This document shows positions 11,131 to 23,381 of a stretch of 64,000 nucleotides of DNA, in pieces. This DNA comes from Zhengitettix transpicula. Lineage: Eukaryota; Arthropoda; Insecta; Orthoptera; Tetrigidae. The translations under genes and the position numbers were made by a program. Position 1 is the stretch's first letter; each line of letters begins with the position of its first letter. The notes beneath the pieces are model-generated. The model saw only the letters and a list, made by a program, of their open reading frames with translations, was not told where the DNA came from and ran no database searches. Where the stretch lies: contig CM073593.1 of the NCBI GenBank assembly GCA_037074705.1, positions 107,944,238 to 108,008,237 on the forward strand, in the 5' to 3' direction.

Positions 11131-12950
11131 CTGCTTCACTGACGATGTACACGGAGTTACTTACTATGGATTGTTCATGTGAACTTATTTCAAGGATTTA
11201 ACGTAAATGTCTGATATTTCTTTTAATAATTACAATTCAGCGTTTCTTTGTGTAAATAGAAGCCAATGGTGGGGGGTTGTTTGTGACACGCGTGGTGGAG
11301 ACAGTTACGCTACAGTGCTGCTGTAATCTCGGGACGAGGAACACTAAATCACATCGACGCAACCACCCGAAATCAGCGACAGCGAGTTCCGAAGCCACCC
11401 GACAGATGTCTCTGCTGTACAGCTCGCTGTGGCGGTGGTGGAGAAAAACAACCTTCACCCTTTGCTAGGCGAGGCTATTTCGTAATTACCGTTTCAAAGA
11501 ACTGATTAATTTAATTTATTTAATTAATAATAAGGGATGTGCTAATCAAAAACTTTACATGTGGGGCATTTTTTTATGAATGCTGAATCTGTTTCAAAAT
11601 TTGATCCTGATTCTAAAAATAAAATTTAAATCTGAATCTAAACCAGAACCTAAACCGAATATACTGTGAATCTGAATCCTAACATGGTTAAAATCCTGAA
11701 AGTCCTAAATCCAAATCAGAATCAAACTCTGGATTCGAATGTAACTCATCAAATGAAATTTCACTACTCATTTGTCTTTTTCCGTCATGAGTGGTCCAAA
11801 GAACATCTGAAGTCAACAAATTTGTAAACCTAAATTTTTCGTTTCTACTCAAAATTTGTCTAAAAGAAAAACCAATAATTTTCTCCTATTATAAATGTTG
11901 TAAGCAACAATGGATTGTAAAACAATGTAATATTTAAAATAAAGCCATAATTTTTCAATTAATTATGAACCTTAAAGTTTTTTAAAAAAATACCTACAAA
12001 TAACAAAAAGAAATTAAAAATTGCATTAACAGTTAATAACTTAATTTATTATAAATATTAATTAATATTAAGTGAACTTAGTGAGTTGAAAGTTGTTTCA
12101 ATATGCAACATTTTTGATAAATTAAGTTTTAATTAAAAATTTGTTTTTCAGTGTCTCAAATTTTCAACAATCCCACCCCTAATTATATTCATGCTTTTCT
12201 TACCCATTTATTTTATAGTGAGAAAAATAGCATAAAAATTGTAACAGTTACCCGCGTTTGATCAGTTAAATTATGCAAATTAAGTCTAATATAAATTCAA
12301 TTAATGTAAAAAAAAGATTAAAATTCTTTTTATGATTCTATATTGGTTTTTGTTTTAATTAAACTGTTTTTAAGAGCAATTAAAGTTATCAGAAAAATAT
12401 ATTATGTACAGAACCCTTATATAAACATATAAACCTATTTTTAAAATAATTACATCAATTATTCATTAACATAAATAATATTTGAATATAAAATTTCTAT
12501 AAATTGACAGTAAGTCAAGTTATAAAAATCTTTATCATATTCATTAGACATTTAAAAAAATATACTGGGAATTTTGACTGAATTTTTTTTTTACCTCAAG
12601 GGAATTAAATATTTACAACAATGTAAACTCTGGGTGTGTGTGTTGCCATTGTTCACCCTCATTTGTGTCATGAAATGTGTTGGAGAAGATCTGAATGTAT
12701 TCACATGAGTTATTTGATGTAAATTTACAACATGATATCAATTGTATCTTTTATAGTGCCAGGAACCAAATGATACTTAATTAATAATTTTAGAGTAAAT
12801 GTTTTTGATTGTCTTTTCATTACATTTATTTTTTTCAAAGCATTTTGTCCCCAAAGAAAGGGAAGAAACGTTATGCATTATATGCAACTTTTTCCACTTT
12901 CCATGTGTCATTGCACCACTAAAAATAGCTTTTTAAACGATTCTCTGTAT
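11131..12950. other. AT-rich stretch, no gene recognised
   Basis: Strongly AT-rich. Contains a stretch at 11590-11760 where short GAATCTGAA/GAATC-like words recur irregularly, suggesting a very degenerate short repeat. No splice-like or coding signal I trust. Confidence 0.45.
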
Positions 12951-12954
12951 ATAA

Positions 12955-13110
12955 TTTTTTTTTTAAAAAAAGGTAACCAGCTTGATGAACTTTATTTACT
13001 TGCAGAGCTTCGGATGCGATGGAGGATTAAAATGAGATTTTCAGTGCTTCAACTTAACGAGTTATGGAAATTTTGCACTTTTTGCAAGTTAATGAGCTTT
13101 TAATATTTAC
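12955..13110 (+). repeat. family G dispersed repeat, copy 1
   Basis: About 155 bp matching, in inverse orientation, the stretch at 25862-26008. Shared blocks include AGCTTGATGAA, TGCGATG then AAAATGAG, and AACGAGTTATGGAAATT. The frame seen across it is incidental. Class unknown; two copies suffice only to call it a dispersed repeat. Confidence 0.7.
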
Positions 13111-16100
13111 TTTGCCTACTCAGGAACTTTTTTTTGGGTGTATTGGGCATATTATAATAAACAATCAATTAATAATATAATTGTTCACGTTGTGGTAGCT
13201 ATTTAATGTAATAATTAAATATGATGGGTTAATATTAATGAAAAGCTTATGAACAATTAACAAACAAAAATATTTATTTTGTTTTGTGGCTTTCAAAGAA
13301 TAAAAGATAATTACAAACAAAATTTGAGATCGGTTCTGAGTTTGATAGTGAACACAAAAAAAATGATTTAAAATCTTATTAACAAAACAGTTTACAATTT
13401 ACCTAAACAATATGTCGATAGAATGAAAGAAATTAAAAGTAAATAAATTAACTTTGATTGACAATTAAAAGGGAACTAAATCTGACTTTACCATTTTAAT
13501 TAGCGTTTACAATATTATCATAGTTTTGGTTTTTGTTACTTACATACTGTTCGGCTGGTACCAGCATTCTCTGTAGCTTCACAAGTACACTAGTGAAAAA
13601 TTTTACACTGATTCTAAATGTCGACTCACAGAATTTCTTGGCTTCCAGGAACTCGGATGATGTCTGCTTGCCTTATAGGAATCTTACGAGTTGCTAATTT
13701 ATTAGTCTTTTACTGATTTGGATTTAAACTGCAACGTAGCTCAGTGAAGATTTGTTTTAAATGTTTATTCTCTCGTGGCTGGTCCTAAATTTAGACTCTG
13801 CTATTCCGCTCCTTGCTGCTGACCGAAACTAACTTTACTTTTAAATACTTTAGATCGTCTCGACTATGTTTCTGTCCTTTCTGGCTGCTGACTCAAAACT
13901 TCATCCATCCACATCAATCTAACTAATCCTAGTGCGTCTCGAGTTTGAGCGCGCATTTCCATTTCGGGATTTTCTCAAAGCAACAGAGCTCAGCGCTATT
14001 GTCGCTTCTTGTCGCTCAAAATACCGCTAACAATTTAATTTCTAATAGAAAGAATTAATGGCCTAATTAATTGGCATTACAATATATATATATATATATA
14101 TATGTTGTTAAAATAATTTTTGTGAATTATAATCGATTGTTAAAATGGATGCATATAAATAAAACAGCACAGACGTAAAAATAAAAATAAATATCTGTCA
14201 GTCAAATACCGGCATTTTGTTCCCTAGTGGGGGGGGGGGGTGTTAACCAACCCTGATATCCATTACGCATCAGTGGTGGAGCTTCACATTCGGAATAATT
14301 AATTAGCTTCTCGCTGTCCAACGCACAAGTAAACAAGGGCGTTTATGCCAAATCTTCCTCGTGACACACAGATATGAATGGTTTTTTTTTAAAAAAAAAA
14401 AGAAGTTACAGAGAAGAGTTCCGAGTGACTCGAGCATTTCTAAAAGTAATATCAGCCGCGTGGGTGGTGGGGGAAGGGGGGGAGGGACAAAATTCTCATT
14501 GAAACGACTGAGTGTGAGTGAGGCCTTCAGTTCCCTTTTTTCTCCGTGGCTATCTCATGGCTCGTCGTAAAATTCCCCCATAAAATACCCCACACCACAG
14601 TCACTGTCTCCTCTCTCTGGGGGGGATGGATACGAGACAAAAATCTGGATTTCCCAAAGGATGTGTTTGGAAGGAAAATGAAAACCACCGCAAAGCAATG
14701 CCTCCTCTGGGGAAAACGAATAGGGGAAAGTTTAGTGGTGGACGATAATTTTAACAACCGTTATTGGACTTGAATATATCTGTCAACATTCATCACGTAA
14801 AAAGCGAATACAATACTAAAAATGATGCAAGAACAATCAAGATAAAAACTTAAGATAAATCACTGGAAACAACCAAAGTGAGGATGATAAGAACAAATGA
14901 TATCAAAATTTAGAAAATAAACACACCTACGGAAGTAATAACCCAATGATGTTACCTGTCGAACCGTTAAGTAGACAAAAAAAACCGTACGACCCCCCAC
15001 CCGCCCTCAAAGCAAAGACCACAAGAATTAGGAACAAAATAATACCACTGAGTCTCTGATTTAGAAACTCACACATGAACGTCCTTGTAATGGAAATCTT
15101 AACGGTTGCTTCACCATCACTTAAAGTTCTAGAGTGCGTACGAAGCAAACACCCAACGCCCTCAACAGCCCCTTGCGAATATTTGACCAGTGTAACCACC
15201 CCCAGAGCACAAGGTCAAGACAGGAAAACAAGAACCATAAAAGTCCAAGAATAATTTCATCAATTTTTTTTAATAAAAATTATTTCCCCCCCCCCTCCCA
15301 ATGTAACAAGTCGATAATGACCAAATCAGTTTATGCAACTATCAATAATTAAATTTAAAAAATTACCTAAAAATGATTTAATGTTTTGCTAAATTAAATA
15401 ACATCATCCAATTAGTCAGAGAGCAGCAATTAAAAAACTTAACAATTTTTACACCCCATCAGGGGTAGAATTTTAATTAAAAGATAAGGTCGTAATTTCT
15501 GGGGAAAAAAACCAAAGGAATTTTTTTTTTACAAATTTTATAATTTATAATATGATTATGTAGATCAGAAATTTTTATAGGGTTAATTGCATACGTTTGT
15601 GCAGTCTTTCAAATATGTATGTATATATACGTGTTAGATTAGAAGGACAATATGGCAGTCCTGAAGGTATTATAACCTTGTTGCGGTTTTCACTGAGATA
15701 AATCTTAAATGGTAATATATTTATATATATATATAAAGGTAGTGGCGAAAAGTGATTTTAACCACCACTTTTATTTAATAAACGCAGGTCCAGTTCACGA
15801 AGTCGGGGGTGCAGCGTCTGAAACACTCAAGTTTAGTCCTGCAGCTTACGGCGGCGTTTTATTGAATTAATTTCCCCATCTATGGACACACCAAAAGTGT
15901 GTCTGACCTAGAAACTGAATTATCCACCACTCCACACCCCCACAAAACAAAAGTTGAGTCGTGAGATAAAATTTGTGGCCACACTAAATTTCTGCGTTGT
16001 AAATTGGGGAAGGGGGGGGGGGCGAAAGCGACTAATAAATTTTACGAGTTGGCAACTCAATGCGATATCGTCACCACCAACTTAACTTTTCGTGAATTAT

Positions 16101-16300
16101 ATGTGCCCTTTTTTTCCCAAAAATTCCTCAATATTCGTTTAATGTACAGATAAGTAGCACGTGGCAACCCTGTTTCACAACTAATTGGTTGCTAAATTTG
16201 GCCACCAATTTAAATATGTTGTACTATAAATTATAATACTTTTTGAGGAATTTTTAGATTAGGGATTCTAAATTACATCATTTAATTGGGTTTTACAACT
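13111..16300. other. mixed AT-rich region with simple repeats
   Basis: No gene recognised. Contents seen: a (TA)n run at about 14083-14104, a 12-nt G run at 14229-14240, a 10-nt C run at 15286-15295, a (TA)n-like stretch at about 15715-15735, and an 11-nt G run at 16012-16022. At 15446-15456 a CATCAGG block resembles a fragment of the hammerhead-like motif but no partner block is intact. Confidence 0.45.
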
Positions 16301-16301
16301 C

Positions 16302-16336
16302 CTGAAGGTGTCCCTAAAATCATTGATGAAACGTCG
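16302..16336 (+). ncRNA. decayed hammerhead-like core
   Basis: CTGAAGG at 16302 and TGATGAAACGTCG ending near 16336 match the two conserved halves of the motif described at 32519-32582. The first half has one change from CTGANGA and no stem II is evident. Likely a fossil fragment. Confidence 0.35.
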
Positions 16337-16849
16337 GGTCTGTGTTGAAGTTTTTTTTGTTATAATGTTACAAACTTTTAGTTATAATAAATGTCTGAGT
16401 TGACAGGCTGATGTTCTTTTTTCACTTATATAAATTTTTTACAGTAGCTTATTACAATTACAGTCATCGACGCCTGTCCTCTTAAGAAAGACGTGGCTCA
16501 TTTTCCTCGTTCCTTGAATATAGTTAAAATATGTCGGAAGTTGTGGAGAAGGGGGGGGGGCCGCTGACCCAGTTGTGACGATAGCGTCGCAGCCACGTGG
16601 CGTCCTCTCAGGGGCGTCGCGGCGCCTTGGTCATGCATAGTAATGCAGACACTCGTTAAAGGGCGACGTCTTCATACACGCTGGTGGTCCCTCTGGTAAC
16701 CCCCCCCCCCCCACTCTCTACTGTCGCTCTTCACGTGTCATTACTTTCGGTCTGCGTTCCTTCAATAATGCATTATTCCTTCTCCCTGACTGCATCCTGG
16801 CATTCTTCTTCTTCCGTCTCTCTCATTATATTCATGTCGAATAATTTAT
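16337..16849. other. spacer with G and C runs
   Basis: Includes a 10-nt G run at 16551-16560 and a 13-nt C run at 16700-16712 in a short GC-richer patch, then (TTC)-rich sequence near 16800. No gene or RNA recognised. Confidence 0.45.
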
Positions 16850-17345
16850 AATTCATTGAATTATCTTCTTCATTCCTCTTATAGTAATTGCTTTGATACC
16901 CGTTCCCTCGTCTTACATCAATATAATTATAGACAGATAAATTGTCTTTATGTATATTCTACTTATAAAAAAATTCTATTTATTTATAGTAATTCCATTT
17001 ATTGTTATTTTATTATTGAAATTTCATTTACTGTAATTTGGTTTAAAGAAATTTATTTTACTTTTGTTATAATTAATTATAGTAGAATTTACCGGAAATT
17101 TAATTAAATTTATCATACATAGTAATTTAAATTACTGTAATTTCATTAATTGAAAGTTCATTTATTATAATTTAATTTAATATAATTTAATTTATTGTAA
17201 TTTTACGTATTGAAATTTCAGTTATTGTAATTTAATTTATTTATTGTAGTTTAATTTATTGTAATTACATTTATTTAATTTTATGTATTTAAATTTAATA
17301 GATTGTAATTTGATTGATTAAGATTAATTTAATTTAGTATAATTT
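16850..17345. repeat. AT-rich minisatellite, unit about 16 bp
   Basis: Degenerate head-to-tail repetition of a word close to TTTATTGTAATTTAAT for roughly 500 bp, clearest at 17140-17300. The apparent 83-codon frame at its left end is a by-product of the repeat. Confidence 0.75.
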
Positions 17346-17829
17346 CATGTATCTGCAACCAGGAAAACAATGAATTTGAATATTAAATAAATACATACAA
17401 ATAAAACAAATTTATTTTATTTTCCCTTACATATTCGTCTCTTACAACAATCCTCTACGTTAATTAATTTTATTAAATTTAAATTCGTAGAAATTGGCCA
17501 AAGTGAAATACTATATGAAACTTTAAATTTATATCAACAAATATTTTCACTGTTGGCCAATTTAGAATAAATTAATATTTTATATTGATCAGACATAGTT
17601 TTAATGTTAATGTTCTTTGATGTTTGGCAAAATTCAGCATCCAAATATTCCTCAAATGTTTTTTTTGGTATATTAATGGTTCAAATTAATGAACTTTCAA
17701 CAGTCCAAAATTGTATTAATTACGTCATTTTTTAATTATATCATAATACATTTTTTTACAATTATAGTATATTTAAATGGTTTCTTTAATAATATAAAGT
17801 CTGAAGAGGTTAAAAAAAACGTTACTATG

Positions 17830-18225
17830 TCTTATAGTTAATACTATCAGGCTGACCTCGTTTATATGGTTGTCATAATTGAGCTCAACGACATCTATAA
17901 CCGCGGATTTGACTCTAACTGTTCTTGCTTTATTTTTATGCAATGCTCCTGCAACCCCCCCCCCCCTCCCAACACTTAAGGGTGATACCATACCATGCTA
18001 AAAGGGGTTGAAAATGTGGAGAAACACCCATTGAAGCGGCCAAATATTTATCCCACTTAAATATCGGCCGATTGAACAAGTTTTAATATTTTCACCCCCA
18101 TCCCTGGGGGTTGTAGATGTGCCATTTCTCCCACTTCATTTGTTCCTGGTTGCAAATGAACACGTGTACGAAATGTTACGATTTTTCCTCGGCGGCTGTA
18201 AATTTGTATAAGGAACAGACACACC
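17830..18225 (-). repeat. family D repeat, copy 3
   Basis: Minus-strand copy. Seen on the plus strand as reverse complements of the D blocks: GAGCTCAACGACAT, GGATTTGACTC, a 12-nt C run at 17955-17966, GGGGTTGAAA, CACCCCCATCCC, GAACACGTGTACGAAATG and AAATTTGTATAAG. No microsatellite head remains. Confidence 0.7.
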
Positions 18226-18344
18226 CACAAAATCAATTTTAATTATTATATTGTAAATTTTCACGTCTATGAGTAAATATTCTGTGATTGGCCTATTTAC
18301 ACTTATTTAAATAAAGTATTTTTGCCAAACGTACCGTGAAATCC

Positions 18345-18462
18345 TTTTTCTTTTTTTTAGGGTAACAGGCTACATGAGGGTAACCCACATGGTGGCAACT
18401 CCCCTTTAATAGCATAGGAAGGGATCTGAAAGTGGGGATGCGGAAGGGTAGAGGAAGGTAGC
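18345..18462 (-). mobile_element. family A retroposon, copy A3 (3' fragment)
   Basis: Only the last roughly 105 bp of the element plus its tail (T-run at 18345-18358) are present. It stops at the GGTAGC block (the CTACCTTCC region of the family) and continues into unrelated sequence. This is the most severely 5'-truncated copy, lying close to family D copy 3. Confidence 0.85.
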
Positions 18463-20117
18463 TTTTTTCAGTTTTCAAACTGTTACGTAACAAATTTTAA
18501 ATTCCAAATATCATTAAATGAAGCATTCAGGAGTTAAATCACCACAATTTTTCGGTTTACACACGATTTCTTGAAGAACCGGAAGGAAGATAAATAATTC
18601 ACAAGGATTTAAAATCGTTCCTTTTCATTGTTTGTGGTAGTTTTTCTCCGTCCTTGACAGATATTTTCCACCCAATTCAACGTCCCAAGCTTGATCCCGG
18701 TCACTCTGAAATTTCAAAGCCACGACGTGACGTCACGACAAGGTGTCTGCGTTGGTGTTTTGCTTTTTTGGCGGCGGCGGCTGCAGGGAGAATATTTATA
18801 ATTTACAAATCCGCTTGTGGATGCAAGGGGAATTAACTTGCCGGCTTTAACACCTCGTAACTCCTCTTCTCCTTTGATGAACGCCTCTACAGAGGGCATC
18901 AAAGGCTCTTCGGGGGTCACCGAGGTAATTACCCTAGAATGCCCATTGTTACTGCTGACGATGTCTCCAGTGAGAAAATACGTAAAATGGGGTAGTGAAT
19001 ATTTATTAAGTCACGTTTCAGGAATATATGTCATAATCATTTTAAGTTAGTTAAGGACCAAGGGAAATTTGTAACGGCTTAACGTTCAGAGTATGACAAT
19101 TATAAATTAGTTAAGGACCAAAGGAATTGGAACGACGTACACTGAACTTTCAGACTGTAATCGGGATCGGTTTTAGGAGAAATTGTCAGAAAAAAAACTA
19201 CCCCCAACCCCCGTAAAAGGGAAGGGATAATTTTTTTTATCTGAAGCAAGTTATGATGGACGAGACACTAAAAGCAAATGACTGTTTGTAACTCTTTCAA
19301 GAGTGATTAAGGAACTCATTCAAGACTTTTGTAACTGACATTAAGAAGCTAACTACCAAAGCTCCTAAAACCATTAATCTACCGCTATCACACTCCGCAG
19401 GTCTTCGTTAACGTCGCTGTTAATTATATATATTTTTTGTACCTCATTCAAATCACCGTAGAAGAGCTGAAATATTAATCAATCAGTAAACTCAATAACC
19501 TAATTTACACAAGGATTTTAATATTTCAGTTAATCTGACAGTAATAACTTTATGAGTAAGCCGAAAAAGGGTGAAAAATAAATTATTCGACTAAGACAAA
19601 CAAACTAGTGAAAATATTACGACGTTTCTTCCCAGAATTTGCGATCTGTTCAGGTAATAAACAATATGAAGCAGTACATGACACTAAATTTTTATTTTTG
19701 GACAAATGATTTTTAACATATACAGATACGTGTAAGTTCAAAACTGTCTGTTAATAATAAAATCCCAGGCTAATTAAGGAATTTCTGCCATTTTACAGAA
19801 ACTTTGTCTAATTAATTTCTATATGTAATTACTTTAGAAATTAATTAAATGTAGAGTCTCTAAAAACGTCATAAATAATTTTATAAATTGAAAAACGTAA
19901 ATTAAAACATTTAAAACACAAAATACGCAGTGTGAAAAAAAAATTTAACCCACTGTTCTTTATTTTCACAACTACAGGTTTTATTTTTCTTATTGCCGTA
20001 GGTTTTTACGAGAGTGTAACAATAATAATAATTACCATATTTATTAATTTTGCTACATTACAATAGTATTGCGTATAATAAGCGAAAGGGCAAAGATGTA
20101 AATGAGCTTGATGTTCC
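18463..20117. other. spacer, no gene recognised
   Basis: Moderately AT-rich. A GC-richer patch at 18650-18960 includes a TGACGTCA CRE palindrome at about 18727 and a GGCGGCGGCGGC run near 18770, and might be regulatory. Short overlapping frames there have no recognisable motif. Confidence 0.4.
19043..19162. repeat. 60-bp tandem duplication
   Basis: TTAGTTAAGGACCAAGGGAA near 19045 recurs as TTAGTTAAGGACCAAAGGAA near 19105, with weaker similarity through the rest of the 60-bp unit. Two units, diverged. Confidence 0.65.
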
Positions 20118-20131
20118 GTTGCCATGGAAAC
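20118..20131. promoter_or_regulatory. RFX X-box
   Basis: GTTGCCATGGAAAC fits the 14-bp X-box consensus RYYNYY-AT-RRNRAC at every position. RFX factors use X-boxes upstream of ciliary genes in animals. No neighbouring gene is identified, so the target is unknown, and a single 14-mer can arise by chance. Confidence 0.45.
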
Positions 20132-20536
20132 CTGACGACTTAAACCTCGTAGCCGGACTGAGGAACCTTTTTACAACGTCAAGACAAATATCTTCAGCGT
20201 GATGAGCGTGAAGAGACGTACAGAAACTTTTTGGGCTTAAAATAAATCCATAAAAAAATAGCTAGCAAGAAATAAAGACTTTTCCCAGAGAAACGTGTCA
20301 GTTAACACATCAGAACTTTCTCAAGTATCCGCGGAAGATTGATCGAAGTTCTATTTTCACCCCCCAAAAATGGAGGTGATCAATTAATTTTTGGAAAAAG
20401 TTATATGCACTATGGAAGTTTTCTTTCCTCAGACGGGACAAGTGAAAAGTAGTTCCCATGTCTCTCTCGGAGAAAACATCTACGATGTGATGTTTAAAAA
20501 CGGAGATAAAAATCCTCTGAATTAGGATAAGAAGAC

Positions 20537-21063
20537 CTGCGAGGGCTATTCTTTTGCAGGCAGAACAATGTAGGAGAGATACGAAGGGGCTACCTTTGGA
20601 GATGCCTTTTCCTCTCGGTTTTTTAACTACGGTTCCCACAAGCCGAGGCACATCGGCCTGTTCTGAGAGGTGTATGTTCCGGGGTCACAGACCTTCGGCA
20701 TACGGTAAGAGTTGTCCGCTATTCCCATTGGAATAGTCGGCCAGCTGCCTCCTAATCTGGTCGAGGCACGTCGAGGGGAATGCTGCGTCCCCACAGCAAA
20801 CATCTCTCCCGCCATCGGAAGGGCGTGGGACAAGTACCAAAAGCCCGACCTACCTGATGCAGGTTTTTGTAAGGTTTTCCCTGCATCACGTTTAGGGGAA
20901 TTGCTGGGTAGGATCCTTAAACCATAGCCCGGGGGCCCATAGTTAACCCTTGGCCGTCTTTCTCTACCTTTCCGCATCCCCCATTTCAAATCCCTTCCTA
21001 TGCTATTAAAGGGGAGTTGCCACCATGTGGATTACCCTCGTGTAGCCTGTAACCCTAAAAAAA
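20537..21063 (+). mobile_element. family A retroposon, copy A4 (full length)
   Basis: Full-length copy from CTGCGAGGGCTATTC to AACCCTAAAAAAA. Aligns with A2 and A6 over the whole length. A frame of about 70 codons (20712-20927) is shared with A6, A7 and A9 but begins at TTG rather than ATG, so I treat it as a shadow of a conserved repeat. Confidence 0.88.
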
Positions 21064-21646
21064 TCTCTGAGTTAGTTAATGCATATTTTTTAGAAAATAC
21101 CTGATATATTGCTCAGTGTACTGGAGAAAAAATATTAAAACATTGCAGGATTATTCTCAATCTACTCATACGTTTTTAAATCATTACAATGCGTATCCTT
21201 ATACCAGCGACACTTTCATAAAATCAACCATTAAACCAATTAAAATGATATTTAAATAAAATTAATTTATTCTAGCCAAAAGACACGATTTATTAAAATT
21301 AATTAAACCAAAAACTAAATTTCAGTACGACGTAATATATCAAAGCACAGAATTACATTAATTAATAACTTTCTCAATTAAAAGCATATTTAAATATATT
21401 TAATTTATTATGGTTAACGTCTCAATCCATTAAAATTTATTAAACCAAAAACGGTTTTGAATACAACGTCATTAATCAAGGTACATAATTAAATTAAATA
21501 ATAATTTCTTTCTCACATCGTTAATCTATTTTTTTAAATCTTAATTGACCGATTATATTAAATTACTGAAGCTAGGACTCATTAAACTTTTTTTTTTTTT
21601 TTTAATTTTTAAGACATTTGATTCGGTTTTGTTTCTATATTTGGCA
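21064..21646. other. AT-rich spacer between A4 and A5
   Basis: Very AT-rich, with loose repetition of ATTAAACCAAAAAC-type words near 21300 and 21440. Ends in a long T run at about 21590-21602. Nothing else seen. Confidence 0.45.
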
Positions 21647-21822
21647 ATTTCTTTAGGCGAATGCCGGGTTGGATCCTTAAAATATAGCCCGGGGGCCCCT
21701 ACTTAACCCTTGGCTACCTTCCTCTACCCTTCCGCATCCCCCCTTTCAAATCCCTTCCTATGCTATTAAAGGGGAGTTGCCCAATGTGGATTACCCTCAT
21801 GTAGCCTGTTGCCCTAAAAAAA
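21647..21822 (+). mobile_element. family A retroposon, copy A5 (5'-truncated)
   Basis: Begins inside the family at ATTTCTTTAGGCGAATGCC and runs to TGCCCTAAAAAAA. 5' truncation with intact 3' end fits incomplete reverse transcription. Confidence 0.85.
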
Positions 21823-21925
21823 TAATAAAATAATAATAAAAAACAACCGTCATCACTAACTTTATACTTCGACATCCGATTTTTAATTATACATATATGC
21901 ACACATTTAAAACTTTCCTAAGTAG

Positions 21926-21960
21926 CCAATGAACTTCTCCAAATTGTGGACGAAACGTTG
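21926..21960 (+). ncRNA. decayed hammerhead-like core
   Basis: GGACGAAACGTTG at 21948-21960 is the well-conserved 3' half of the motif. The upstream half (AATGAACTTCTCC) has lost CTGANGA. Likely fossil. Confidence 0.3.
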
Positions 21961-22761
21961 TTTAAATTGTATTTTTTTTTGTTTTAGTTGAATAATACAT
22001 TTTTTTGGAATAAATTAGCTTGTTTTTCTGTTTATTTATAAAATTAAAATTATATGATTAATTTAAACTTAATAAAAATTGAGGTTATATGACACCAAAA
22101 AAACCACCAGGGTCTGTAAATGGAGATGGACTGGCATAAAAATATTATTTCCCTTTTAACCACTTTATTGCGACTAGTTTTGGTTTTTTAAAAAAGTGTA
22201 TTCCTGTGTTCGGTGTTGGAATAAACGCACATAACAATTACTACAGGGGATGCGGGGGGCTCCAGGTCGATGTTAACGGCGCATTGTTGCAAGGCTCATA
22301 GGTCGAGCGAGGGACAAGCCAGAGTCATCAGCATCGACAAGTCCCATAATGCAGCAGCGTCTGCCATTAACACTCAATTACTATCGGGAGCTGCATTTCG
22401 CTTCCCAGAATAATGGACATTTGAAATAGGATGGCTGCTTGCACCCACCCCTGTTTTACTCGTGTGATTACAACGTTTGGTTACAACGGACAGGCGAGAT
22501 TTTGTGATTGAAAACACGCTTCGATATTCACTGTTGGTTATGGTTCTCAAAAGTCGTCTATGAGGGTTCTGGTTAATTTATTACTTTGGACAGAAACGTA
22601 TATCTGCATTTAATTCAATTAATAATTCATGTAGACCGAGATTTAAGAGTTTTAACCGGTTTACGTACACGAACGTTGATTTTTTTCAAAATTGAGACTC
22701 CAAGTAAATCATCTCGTGAAGGGAAAAATAAATCCAAGCGGGCGTATTTATTGACCGCGAC
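21961..22761. other. spacer, no gene recognised
   Basis: AT-rich at first, then a more balanced patch at 22230-22500. No exon, RNA gene or repeat match found by eye. Confidence 0.4.
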
Positions 22762-22800
22762 GTTTCGGTGACCAACTTTTCCGCACGGTGACATCTTCAG
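22762..22800 (-). ncRNA. hammerhead-like core
   Basis: On the minus strand CTGAAGA (22800-22794) is followed by TGTCACC, a loop, GGTCACC and GAAACGTCG (GAAAC at 22766-22762). ACC/GGT can pair as a short stem II. Both conserved halves are intact. Stems I and III are not obvious. Confidence 0.45.
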
Positions 22801-23035
22801 ATGGAAATGGAGAGATGTTATAGGGAAACGGACGATTCTCTTTCTCGATTATTGTTGCATGTTGTCTTCAATAAATACACTCACACAATTGGCTGGTCGG
22901 CATTTTTTCCACCATGATCTTTAATTCTTTAAAATTAAATAAATCACTGATTTCATGAGTAAACATCTGTTATTAGGGGCTGTTGTGCTTCATTTGTTTT
23001 CTACGAATTTACCAATAGCGTGGATTTTTAAGGCT
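22801..23035. other. spacer between hammerhead-like core and palindromic element
   Basis: Contains ATAAATACACTC and AT-rich sequence. No feature seen. Confidence 0.4.
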
Positions 23036-23381
23036 AGGGCCAAGGATGACGAGTTTTGTTCCGTCGATCTGTTTATATAGGCAGCTGGGCGTCCAAGGTC
23101 ACCTTCAGGCTGTCCGAGTATTTGTGGTCGCTGAGTTATTCATGATGGAAGAAAATCTCGCGGGTCTTAACCATTGTCGCTGTTGAAAATATCTTGTCCC
23201 TTTCTAAATTATTACCGAAGCATTTGAGCACAGAAATAATGTTCCCTGGTAAGTACAGTAATCTCTACCGTGGTTACTTTACGGGTTAATTTTTCATACA
23301 CAGCCAGACACACGGTGACCTTGGACGCCTAGCTGCATATATAAAACTAACAGACGAACAAAACTCATCATTCTTGGCCTG
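23036..23381. mobile_element. inverted-repeat element with outward promoter-like arms
   Basis: Arms at 23036-23119 and 23293-23381 are inverted copies (about 80% by eye) around a 170-bp centre. Each arm, read outward, carries CCAAGGTCA reversed (an FTZ-F1/ERR-type nuclear receptor half-site), then TATATAAA, then a TCATTC or TCATCC initiator-like word. The TATA-to-A+1 distance is 32 bp in both arms (TATA 23338-23345 with A at 23370 on plus; TATA 23079-23072 with A at 23047 on minus). It could be a foldback element or two head-to-head LTR-like promoter pieces. No coding sequence between. Confidence 0.6.

Noticed and set aside
16856..17107. Inserted mitochondrial DNA
   Set aside because: The AT-rich frame there is explained by the 16-bp minisatellite. 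No mitochondrial gene is recognisable.
20712..20927. Conserved frame of about 70 codons shared by family A copies A4, A6, A7 and A9
   Set aside because: It starts at TTG, lacks any known domain, is broken in other copies, and its conservation is explained by the copies being young relatives.
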